DNA of 64,000 nt from the NCBI GenBank assembly GCA_900312665.1, contig ONZQ02000004.1, positions 1-64,000 on the forward strand. The letters run 5' to 3'. This DNA is from Cephalotrichum gorgonifer (lineage: Eukaryota > Ascomycota > Sordariomycetes > Microascales > Microascaceae). Shown piece after piece: positions 48,182 through 57,776 of this stretch (its first letter is position 1; every line of letters begins with the position of its first letter). The notes under the pieces were generated by a model, which did no database searches, was not told where the DNA came from, and saw only the letters and a list, made by a program, of their open reading frames with translations. The translations under genes and the position numbers were made by a program.

Positions 48182-49663
48182 CTACGACTGCTGCGCCCTA
48201 GATGCCTCAACAACCTTTGCTCCGTCCTTGCCGTCCACAAAGGTCGATCCCTTCTCCAGCGTGGAGGCAATCTTCTCGCTGCCGCCATTCTTCTCCAGGA
48301 TCATGTTCTTGAGCCACTTGTTTTCGGTTTCGAGTTGCTGAATCCTGGCCTCTAGGGTTGTGACCTTGTCCGTCATGTCCTTTGCAGACTGCTCCAGGGC
48401 CTGCTCACGCTGCTTCTTCTTGATCCGGAAACGAGCACTCGCGGCGGTGTTGCGCCTGCGCTTGTCTTCTTCGGCAGCAATCCGGGCCGCCTGGTCTTCG
48501 TACCCCATCTCGGAGGAGCCAGTTATCGCGTCAGACTTCCTCTTTTCGCCAGTGGGTGATGGGCGTTGAGCAAAGGGCGCATGCTGCTGTGGGTGTTGCT
48601 GCGGGCGTTGCTGCGGGTGCTGCTGCGGGTGCGGCTGTGAGTGTTGCTGTGGGTGTTGCTGCGGCGGCTGTGATATCGGAGGAGAGTAGCCCGAAACTGA
48701 GGGCTGCAGCGGGTGGAGCGAGATGCCGTCAGAGTAGCCAGCGGGCAGGGAGGTGGCCTGGTAAGGAGGATATTCAGGGAAGTTGAAATCTGGAGCCATT
48801 GCATTAGAGTCAGCCTTTGGTGAAGCAACAGGTGAGGGCCGTGGCCATTGTCCGAGTCCGCTTCACACACTCTGAGCATCTGCGAGGAGAGCCTGCTCGG
48901 GGACAAGTTCCCCCCACGGATTTGCTCCCATTGCACCCCTGAGGAGCGACTTGTATCCTTGGGGACCCTCGATGAGGGCGTGGAATAGTGCGGGCGCCGG
49001 TCACGGGATATTGCATCATCGCGGGATGTCCCGATTTGTAAGCCCCAGGCGGCATTTGGGTCCACTCATCACTTGATGAGCCCAGCTGCGCGCTGCAGTT
49101 GGGAAATTGAACGGCTCAGGCGGCAGGAGGGTTGCATGGGAGAGCAATGCCAATGAACTGGGCTCTGATTTGCGACTCCAGCATTGTAATGCATGCTTGT
49201 GGTAGGTAGGTAGGTTGGTAGGGATGCGCGACCGGCGAGGAGGGGATTTGAGATTGCAATAGAACGACGTGATGGACAAGAAACGAGGTAACGAGCCCCA
49301 AAAGGACTTTGGGAAAAATAGAAAAAAAAAGTGCCAGGGAATAGACAGATGGGTAAATCCCACGGAATGGGCTGATCTGTATCCGAACAACTAACCTGAG
49401 ATAAAGTCCAGTCCGCCAATGTCCGCTATGGGAGCCGCGTCCTCGGCGGTCGTCCGCGATACTTGTTCGGCATCGGGCTTGACTGGAGGGGGCTGGAAGT
49501 CCGTAGTCTGGCCGGACTCGAAGTCGAAGAACTGAGTGTTCGTGAACACATCGAGGTCATCATCCATGAAGCCATCGTCCGCCGTCGTCTCGGCGGGGAT
49601 GGTGTTCAGGTGGCGCAGGTACTGGGAGACATTGGGTCCCCGTCGACCACCGTACGTCGCCAT
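48182..49663 (-). CDS. cys3: CYS3/MetR-type bZIP regulator of sulphur metabolism
   Basis: Positive regulator of sulphur-acquisition genes (sulphate permease, arylsulphatase, methionine uptake) when favoured sulphur sources run short. Exon 1 (49663-49396) gives MATYGGRRGPNVSQYLRHLN and the conserved FTNTQFFDFESGQ. Exon 2 (48789-48182) gives FNFPEYPPYQ, then a His/Gln/Pro repeat coded by an imperfect tandem array (about 48580-48665). The bZIP follows: basic region RRRNTAASARFRIKKKQREQ, then leucine-zipper heptads ending LETENKWLKNMILEKN. This basic region is the CYS3/MetR type. The total is 291 residues. Frame and phase match only when a 606-nt intron (49395-48790) is removed; its branch-like CTAAT lies just before the acceptor. 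In Neurospora the protein is controlled by the SCON ubiquitin ligase, which cannot be judged here. Confidence 0.93.
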
Positions 49664-50850
49664 GTTTGCACTGCTGGAATAAGAAGTCGAGTCGAGAAAT
49701 CGTCTCGCTTGGCGATGGGCCGATCGCAGTCGTGATGACCGGTCTTGTTCCTTGAGGCCGAGTGTCGAGCGTCGAGTGGCAAGGTTTCGCGAGAATTGAC
49801 GTGAGTCAATGAGGGCAACGAGGGGAGCCGTGGAGGATATCTATCAAAGGGCGGACGGGCGTGGGTGGGGTGGGGGGGCAGTTCGTGTAATACTGATGGA
49901 TACCGCCCCAGCCCTCGTGGGGGGCAATAGTACTTTAATACAAGGAAGGGTACTTCATTTATGAACCTTAATTTTGTATGGGGACTCCCATCAACCCTTC
50001 CCTCTCAAAGCATTACGCTCGGGATTCTCGGCTTTAGAGGTACATTCACTGTGTTGATACTTAGAAGCTACAAGTCCGTTATGTCACTACGTGACCAGAG
50101 CCTAATACACCCCACTCTTATGGTCCCCATCTGGGAGGGGGGAAAGGCCAGGTGCGGGATGCTTAAAAACCCCCCCAGTGGTGCCATCCGACGATTGAAC
50201 TTGCCTGGTGCCTCTCGTCCTCGTACTTGTGCTCGTAGGAGGAGCATGAATGTATTCTGCATGAACCCTTCATCCCCTCCGCCTTCGAAATAAGCAGCGA
50301 GCGTGAAATACATCCATGGCTATCCGTTTGGATTGCCGAGGGCGACCTCGGAGACTAGTTAGTTGTGGTCGGTCCCGGTAACCTCCGTGAAAATTTTGCC
50401 ACAGACCTCGAGAGGTTTAGTAGCCGGCGGAGGATCCATTGTCGGCAATACAGAGTACTCGTACTGTAATACTGAAGAAAGGTGGGGTTGGAAGTGGTGG
50501 GGACACGACGCTCGCCTAGCCGGTTCCATTGTGCCGATATTATTTGTAAATGTAGCCCAGCTCCGAGACCGCATTGTGCAAGTATCCCCGTACCTGTCCG
50601 TCGGTTCCTACGGTGGCAGGTAATAGGTCGTGGTATGTAAGCAACTGGAAGATCAACAACCCCACAGCTCCAATGGCGCACCGAGGGTGAGAGCGCGTGT
50701 TTACTCGTAGTACATGGGCGATCGCGTCTACGTACATCCTTAAATGTCATATCAAGCACGAGCGGCTTAATTCGCCTGCGATCCCTGACAACTGGTATCT
50801 GCGTCTCGCGCGAATAATCTAGATATATTTCCGTGCGAGCATCGCGATTT
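49664..50850. other. Divergent promoter region, CYS3 / Chl4
   Basis: About 1.19 kb between divergent genes, presumed to hold both promoters and leaders. Minus-strand frames overlapping 50355-50999 run into the Chl4 coding region and are judged shadows. I found no clear palindromic CYS3-binding site by eye. Confidence 0.5.
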
Positions 50851-52326
50851 ATGATGCCGGCCTTTTCAATCCCCACAAACTCTCGGCTCCCCTCATCACT
50901 CCGAATCCCATCGTCGGACGCTGTGGTCAGGAAAATATTGGGCCGACTCTCTCGAGCATCTCTCCTCTCACTAGTTCTTGATTGGTTAGATGATACCAAC
51001 TATCTAGTCACACAGCCATTCCTCTTGCCAGGGGGAGGGCAAGAGGAAGATGGCGACTCGGACGACTTCTACCCTCCAGCCTCCTCGCTTCGACGTTTGC
51101 GGCAACTCTATTCGGATATTCAAGCTCGAAAAGGGTCCAAGCGAGAAGTCCTTGAGCGGGTCCTGGAAGGCGACTGGCGGCATGGCCTCACACTCTACCA
51201 GCTAGCTATGGCTGACCTCCAGCACCTTTACGACCACCCAACATCCCATAAATGGGCGGCGCATCGCATCCTCCCCCTGGAGCCCGCTACGTCGAGTACC
51301 GACGAGCCCTTTCTCAAGGTAGACAAAAAGTCACTATCCATTCCGCGAATCCACCCTTCGACATTCTTAGAGCACCTTCAAACCCACGTGCTTCCTGATG
51401 TCAAGGCCCACTTCCAGTTTGATCGGTCACAGGCCTTGCGCATGGTTATCCTTCGCATCTTCATCATCGACTCACCCTACAACACCAGCCTTGCTCTCCT
51501 CCATGGCGAAGGCAGAAACACCTCCGCTATTCAGCTCGCCCGGACGATATACGTCGCCTTTCCGGACAACGCGCCGTTCGTCTATACATCTAACCTCATC
51601 ACCGTCGGACCACCAAATGCTGTCGAAACAAAGAGTCTCCGCACTCTCATTTTCGAGGGGATTCGCAAGGCGCTTTCTAAGCCCCGAGAGCGGTATACGC
51701 TAATGTCCACCGGTATGACGACACGGAACCTCCTCGCTTTGATGCAGTTCAGGGGACCAGGCCGCTCCAACGCTGCTGGAGGTGGATGGGGCATATATGC
51801 CAAAGATACCCCTGCAGACACGCCTCTGGATGGAGCAGCTCGAACAGAGCCCCTTTCGGAGGTCTCGGGGAATGTGAAAGGTGTGCGCCAGGACAGTCCA
51901 CTTGGCAAGCGGATGCGACGTACGGGTCTGGCGGTGCCAGTGAGCAAACGTGCCAAACTACTCGCTCAAGCCCGATTCGGCGATTCAGCTAGGACAACGG
52001 ATGGCCATGGCTTGGAGCGAGTTGACATTGTCATGGAAGATCCGTTCGCCACTACTTCTAAGTCGCAGCCTACGGACGCCGGCGGGGCAGGCGAGGAAAG
52101 CGAGCAATCGGATAATGAATCAACAGCGCATCCCTCTTCGAGCTGGAGGCCGAGTGTGAGACTTACGTTACAAGGCTCCCACGTATTCGCCGGCATACGA
52201 CAACTTGTGGAAAGCGGGGTGATTGACGGCGAGAGAATGCCGGGTTGGCTAACAGGGGAGGACAACGTCACTACTGCCACTGTTCGCGACGGCAGAATTC
52301 GAGCTCATAGAGGCCTTGAAGTCTAG
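50851..52326 (+). CDS. Inner kinetochore protein Chl4 (Mis15/CENP-N)
   Basis: Chl4/Mis15 is the fungal CENP-N, part of the constitutive centromere network (CCAN), usually paired with Iml3/CENP-L, and needed for faithful chromosome segregation. A single exon encodes 491 residues from ATG 50851. The N-terminus MMPAFSIPTNSRLPSSLRIP followed by SRASLLSLVLDWLDDTNYL is typical of the CHL4 family. Further conserved-looking parts are HGLTLYQLAMADLQHLYDHP and HVFAGIRQLVESGVIDGERM near the C-terminus. Between them lies a charged disordered segment including KRMRRTGLAVPVSKRAKLL, a possible nuclear localisation signal. An in-frame GTG further upstream is not a plausible start. The next gene, TatD, is convergent, only 82 bases from the stop. 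Confidence 0.88.
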   Translation: MMPAFSIPTNSRLPSSLRIPSSDAVVRKILGRLSRASLLSLVLDWLDDTNYLVTQPFLLPGGGQEEDGDSDDFYPPASSLRRLRQLYSDIQARKGSKREVLERVLEGDWRHGLTLYQLAMADLQHLYDHPTSHKWAAHRILPLEPATSSTDEPFLKVDKKSLSIPRIHPSTFLEHLQTHVLPDVKAHFQFDRSQALRMVILRIFIIDSPYNTSLALLHGEGRNTSAIQLARTIYVAFPDNAPFVYTSNLITVGPPNAVETKSLRTLIFEGIRKALSKPRERYTLMSTGMTTRNLLALMQFRGPGRSNAAGGGWGIYAKDTPADTPLDGAARTEPLSEVSGNVKGVRQDSPLGKRMRRTGLAVPVSKRAKLLAQARFGDSARTTDGHGLERVDIVMEDPFATTSKSQPTDAGGAGEESEQSDNESTAHPSSSWRPSVRLTLQGSHVFAGIRQLVESGVIDGERMPGWLTGEDNVTTATVRDGRIRAHRGLEV

Positions 52327-52408
52327 TCTATTTGGGTTGGATCGCGCTGTAGAGCTACCTATATTTCGCAGACATTATGTATGATACCCCGATAATTCCA
52401 GCCAGTAG

Positions 52409-53885
52409 TTAGTCCAGGCCGAAGACCTTTGTAGTATTGGCCCATGCCGCCTCGTAGACAACCTCGACCGGGACACCCTTGATCGCTGCTACAACCTGGG
52501 CTACTTTCTCGATCGTGCACGGCTCATTCCGGCCTTTGACCATGGCTCCCTCCTCCCACTTCTCCTTCTTGACCACCTTGAGCCGGCCCTGAGGTGCCGG
52601 CGTATTCTTCTTTGACTTTTTCGCGCCGGGTTGCTCATGAGTTTGCGCATCGCTGCCCTCGGGCTTCACCTGGGAGAGATACTTGAACCCGTCGTGGCTC
52701 GGCCGGATTTCGCACCATGGCCCATCCGTCTCGAGCATGAGGCGGTCCAGGGGGATAGCTCCCACAACAGCGCAGTTCTCCGCAGTCTTCAAGCTGCACC
52801 CGTTGATACCGATGTATAGTCCCAAGTCTGTTAGCTCGGCCATCTCCTCTGCTGTCCCGGTAAAGCTGTGGACAACGGCACCACGCTGAAGTCGTTCTAG
52901 CCTATCCCCGAAGTGTGCCTTCAAGAGGGAAACAACATCCTGGTGGGCAGCACGGGAGTGCAGGAACAAGGGGAGTTGGGGTTCTAGGGATGCGGCAAGC
53001 TTTAACTGAACAGCAAAGGAGTGAAGCTGTATCTTCTTTGAACAGTAATGTAGTCTGTCGTAGTCTAGGCCGAACTCCCCAAATGCCACTAGACCGCGTT
53101 GACTTGAGGACTGAGTAGACCTGGCCGTTTCCAAGAGGAAAGTGAGTTTAGATATGACGGCCTCCGACTTCGTTAGGCACGGCTCGTCATCTTCGGGGAC
53201 GGGCTTGGAAGGGTCAGGGTCACAAGGATGGCTGTGCCCATCGCCGTCTTCATTTGAGGCGCTGCTGAAGATCTGGCTACTGCAAGGATGAATGCCGGCA
53301 GTGGTATACACAATCCCCGCTAAGCTGTGGAGTTAGCACTAGCACAGCAAGAGGAGAGTCTGGGAGAGAGCCTGGGAGAGAGCCTAGGAGAGCCTAGTAG
53401 AGCCAGGTAGGGCGTAGGCCTGAGAGCCTGATAGACTGAGTGACGGGGGCGGGGAGAACTAACGATACTGCTGGGCCAGAGTCAAGGCGTCATTCGAAGA
53501 CGTTACGTCTGACCCAGTGACTATTAGCTTCTTGCATCCAACCTCGGCAGCCCGGCTGATGACGGCATCGAGATCATCTGGGTGTTTGCGGGAACCATGA
53601 TAGATGCCACGAAAGATGGGATCGGTGAGGTTGATTCCTATCTACTCGGCGGATAGCGGGGCTGTTAGAAGCGGCGTTGCGGGTACGGAACCCAGGGTGT
53701 CGGGTATGTTGTATTCGGAGGGCTTGTAAGACGCTTACATCGATGTACCTGGGGGAAGACTTCAAAGTCCGTCCGTCCATCTTACAAGCAGCCAGCGTGG
53801 CTATGCGTCCTTGTATAGCTGGTGGTGAGACTAGTTTACGAAAGGTGTGGAGCCTAGCGATGCCGCCAGCCCGCAACGCTGACAT
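52409..53885 (-). CDS. TatD-family metal-dependent nuclease (TATDN1 type)
   Basis: TatD enzymes are TIM-barrel, metal-dependent 3'-5' nucleases; the eukaryotic TATDN1 type is linked to DNA degradation and repair. Exons 53885-53739, 53641-53464 and 53319-52409 give 411 residues. Conserved blocks are YID/IGINLTDPIFRGIYHG (the TATDN1 form of the first strand), KKLIVTGSDVTSSNDALTLA, TTAGIHPCSS, GEFGLDYDRLHYC, LPLFLHSRAAHQDV, VVHSFTGTAEEM and MLETDGPWCEIRPSH. Metal-binding His, Glu and Asp positions look complete. The first 35 residues (MSALRAGGIARLHTFRKLVS and on) are basic and hydroxylated, like a mitochondrial presequence. A later Met (MDGRTLKSSPRYID) would give a cytosolic or nuclear form. A lysine-rich insertion lies before VKKEKWEEGAMVKGRNEP. 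Confidence 0.94.
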
Positions 53886-54036
53886 ATGTCAAAGTCGAAC
53901 GGCACTTTTCGGACAGACCTATCAAGACCAGGGAAGCCCAATGGTGGGAGGAAGCGCTTGGGCTGTTAATTCTAATATTAGTCCGCTGCAACCCTTTAAG
54001 GATATCTCGAGCCAGTGCGAGAACTTTACAGTGCGC

Positions 54037-54068
54037 CACGTGGATCGTCCCTCTGTTTATGTCACGTG
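54037..54068. promoter_or_regulatory. Pair of CACGTG boxes
   Basis: CACGTG palindromes at 54037-54042 and 54063-54068, 26 bases apart centre to centre. They lie about 150 and 180 bases upstream of the TatD start and about 800 bases upstream of RNR1. CACGTG is bound by basic helix-loop-helix factors in fungi. Two close copies are mildly suggestive of a real site; the target gene would more likely be TatD. Confidence 0.35.
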
Positions 54069-54588
54069 ATACCGCGACACGCGAGCCGTGTAAAATATCA
54101 AGGACTTGCCAGAAGGAAGTCTTGGGCACCACGGGGTGGAGCATGGAGAACATTGGTACCGTGAATCAGGTATTGCATTAATAATAGGCATGGCGACGAT
54201 GCATTTCTTTTCGCCAGTAAATCCAAGAAATATGGTGGTATTTCGGGGTTCTCGAGGGCCAGCATCTTCCGGGAAGGATGTAGAGGATACGCTTGGACAA
54301 GAGAGGAAGAATGTCCTCATCTTGGGCTTTTTGGCTGAAGGGAGAGGAAGATGCGCTGGGACTTACTCCTCGTATGCTGAGAATACCATTATTAATATGC
54401 CCAGGCGCATGATAAACGAGCAACGGAGCTTGAAATCTGCACCCCAGCTTTGTACTCCCAATGATACCCACTTGTACCTGAGTACAGTATCGATTGTCCA
54501 ATATTACTGGTTGGCCTCGGTGTATTGCAGGCTGCTGGCTTCTCCCTGTCGCGCTAGCAATATTATCTGGCGTGGCGTCGCGTTGCCA

Positions 54589-54594
54589 ACGCGT
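54589..54594. promoter_or_regulatory. MCB-like box (ACGCGT) upstream of RNR1
   Basis: ACGCGT at 54589-54594 lies about 260 bases before the RNR1 start codon, with related CGCG words just upstream (gtcgcgctag, gtcgcgttg). The MBF factor binds this box and drives G1/S expression of ribonucleotide reductase genes in yeasts. Presence is directly seen; use in this fungus is inferred. Confidence 0.45.
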
Positions 54595-54854
54595 TAGCCC
54601 TTAAAAAACGAAGGAACCCCTCGCCTGTCAGAAATCCATCCTTCCAGAGTCCTTTCCCCTCCCATCCACCTCACATCCACCGCAAAGTTCTTCCCTTGTC
54701 ACAGTATTCTCATTCTATTCCCAGCAGCTAGGCCTGATCAATCTATTATCATATATCTCTGAGAACTGGTCTTGTCTCCCCTCGACCTTATTCTCTGCCA
54801 ACCCTCGCCTTTCCAACCTTCTCTCCCTTCAAGTACCAGCGATTCAATTTTATC

Positions 54855-57776
54855 ATGTTCGTTAGAAAACGAGGTGTGTATACGTGCTTCTCAGTCTCAC
54901 ACCCCGGCTAGTCATGACATACTAACGGCTCCTCAGATGGACGCCAAGAGCGCGTTCAGTTCGACAAAATCACTGCCCGGGTCTCCCGACTCTGTTACGG
55001 TCTCGACCCAGACCATGTCGACCCCGTGGCGATAACGCAGAAGGTCATCTCGGGTGTCTACGGCGGCGTCACAACCATTCAACTGGATGATCTTGTAAGC
55101 CACTTATCCCTGCTACCATCCCACTCCCTCCAAGGTTAGTGGCGACGTAACATGACCACCGCTAATACCCCAATCCCCAGGCCGCCGAGACCGCCGCCTA
55201 TATGACCGTCACACATCCCGACTATGCCGTCCTCGCTGCCCGCATTGCCGTATCGAACCTGCACAAGCAAACCAAGAAGCAGTGGTCGTCGGTCGTTTCT
55301 GACCTCTACCATTACGTCAACCCCAAGAACCGCACAGCCTCGCCCATGATCGCGAAGTCGACGTACGAGTGCGTCATGAGGCACAAGGAAGAGCTCGACT
55401 CAGCCATTGTCTATGACAGGGACTTCAACTACCAATACTTCGGGTTCAAGACCCTTGAGCGCTCCTACCTGCTGAAGCTAGACGGCAAGATTGTCGAGCG
55501 CCCACAGCACATGATCATGCGAGTTGCCGTTGGCATCTGGGGCGACGATGTCGAACGCGTCATAGAGACGTATAACCTGATGTCCTCCAAATACTTCACT
55601 CACGCATCACCTACTCTGTTCAATGCCGGCACTCCCCAGGCCCAACTCTCGTCCTGCTTCCTCGTCGACATGAAGGATGACAGCATCGAGGGTATTTATG
55701 ACACTCTCAAGACTTGTGCCATGATTTCCAAGATGGCTGGTGGCATTGGCCTCAACGTTCACCGGATCCGTGCCACCGGGTCATACATTGCCGGCACCAA
55801 CGGAACCTCCAACGGCATCGTTCCCATGCTCCGCGTTTTCAACAACACCGCTCGGTACGTGGATCAGGGTGGCAATAAGCGGCCTGGCGCCTTTGCCATC
55901 TATCTCGAGCCGTGGCATGCCGATGTCTTCGAATTCCTGGATCTGCGCAAGAACCAGGGCAAGGAAGAAATGCGAGCTCGCGATCTGTTCCTCGCTTTGT
56001 GGATCCCGGATCTCTTCATGAAGCGTGTTGAGAAGAACGGAGACTGGACCTTGATGTGTCCCAACGAATGCCCCGGCATGGCAGAGTGCTATGGTGAAGA
56101 GTTTGAAGCCTTGTACGAGAAGTATGAGCGTGAGGGGCGCGGCCGCAAGACCGTCAAAGCCCAGAAGCTTTGGTATGCGATCCTCGAGGCGCAGACCGAG
56201 ACGGGCAACCCATTCATGCTCTACAAGGACCACTGCAACCGCAAGAGCAACCAAAAAAACCTGGGCACCATTCGCAGCTCTAATCTTTGCACCGAGATTA
56301 TCGAGTACTCGGCGCCTGATGAGGTCGCCGTCTGCAACCTGGCCTCGCTCGCGCTGCCATCCTTCGTAGACTACAACAAGGGCGAGTATGACTTCGAAAA
56401 GCTTCATGAAGTTACGAAGGTCGTGGTTCGCAACTTGAACAAAATCATCGAGGTGAACCACTACCCCGTTATCGAGGCTCGCAACAGCAACATGCGCCAC
56501 AGGCCAATTGGTGTCGGCGTGCAGGGGCTGGCGGATGCCTTCCTGGCTCTCCGCATGCCCTTCGAGTCTCCCGAAGCCCAGCAGCTCAACAAGCAAATCT
56601 TCGAGACCATTTACCACGGCGCGCTGGAGGCGTCGATGGAGTTGGCCAAGGTGCACGGCCCCTATTCCACCTACGAGGGCTCGCCTGTATCTCAGGGAAT
56701 TCTCCAGTACGACATGTGGAACGTCAAGCCTTCGGACCTATGGGACTGGGATACCCTGAAGCAACAAATCAAGCAGCACGGCGTCCGCAACAGTCTGCTG
56801 CTGGCGCCGATGCCAACGGCGAGCACGTCTCAGATTCTTGGGAACAATGAGTGCTTCGAGCCGTACACTTCCAACATCTATCAGCGGCGAGTCTTGGCCG
56901 GCGAGTTCCAAGTCGTCAACCCGTGGCTCCTGAGGGACCTTGTCGAGCTCGGTCTTTGGTCTGATGGGATGAAGAATCGCATCATTGCGGACAATGGCTC
57001 CATTCAGAACATCCCCAACATTCCCGAGGACCTCAAGGCACTCTACAAAACGGTGTGGGAGATTTCCCAGCGCACCGTCATCCAGATGGCAGCCGACCGT
57101 GGCGCGTTCATCGACCAGTCTCAGTCGCTCAACATCCACATGAAGGAGCCGTCGCTAGGCAAGATCACCAGTATGCACTTTGCCGGCTGGAAGCTGGGCC
57201 TCAAGACTGGAATGTACTACCTGCGAACGCAGGCAGCTGCCGCTCCCATTCAGTTCACCGTCGATCAGGAAGCCCTACAGGTGGTTGATCAAAATGTTGC
57301 CAAGGAGCGTCTGCAGTCCAAGAGGCGCCTTCCACCGCCGGGCAATTACGCGTCGCACACGGCTGCAGTGCCGCGGGGCGGCAAGAACGGGGCGGTCGGA
57401 GGCGGCTCTAACGGACACACCACCCCCGCCCCGGGCGAGGCGAACACGGATAAGACACCCGATGCGCTAAAGGCCGCCAAGGACGGTGGCAGCCCAAAGA
57501 ACTTGGCCACCGAAAACGGGTCATCGGAAGCGGTGCCCAGCTCTCCCCTTGACAGCAAGGACACTGCGCAAGATGAGGACGAGGACAAGGACAGCAAGGA
57601 GCGAGAAATGGACATTTATTCGGAAGCCGTCATTGCTTGTAAGGATCGACCCCTCCCTCCCTATATTGGCTAAACCATCCGGCTTTGGACGTGTATGTAT
57701 CATGATACTAACTATCGTCTCCCTACTTCCAGGCAGTATTGAAAACCCCGAGGCTTGTGTGATGTGCAGCGGTTAA
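54855..57776 (+). CDS. rnr1: Ribonucleoside-diphosphate reductase large subunit
   Basis: Class Ia R1 subunit reducing ribonucleotides to deoxyribonucleotides with the diferric R2 subunit. Exons 54855-54873 (MFVRKR and part of D), 54937-55094, 55181-57638 and 57733-57776 give 892 residues. The ATP-cone is DGRQERVQFDKITARVSRLC and onward. Active-site features include NAGTPQAQLSSCFLVDMKDD, SNLCTEIIEYSAPDEVAVCN and the LLLAPMPTASTSQILGNNEC block. The last intron puts the tail SIENPEACVMCSG in its own 44-nt exon; its CxxC is the redox relay that regenerates the active site. Reading through that intron would end the protein at KDRPLPPYIG without it. Before the tail lies a disordered linker of about 100 residues rich in Gly, Ser, Asp and Lys, longer than in yeast. 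A cell-cycle box lies upstream. Confidence 0.97.

Larger units (their letters stand above)
53886..54854. other. Divergent promoter region, TatD / RNR1
   Basis: About 970 bases. It contains two CACGTG boxes and an ACGCGT box (listed separately) and a C/T-rich leader before the RNR1 start (54600-54850). No other gene is supported. Confidence 0.55.

Noticed and set aside
50355..50999. Minus-strand open frame upstream of and overlapping Chl4
   Set aside because: Composition is random-looking and its 5' part lies opposite the conserved Chl4 N-terminus.
55781..56656. Long antisense open frame (291 codons) inside RNR1
   Set aside because: It mirrors a conserved, GC-biased coding exon and has no family features; a codon-bias shadow.
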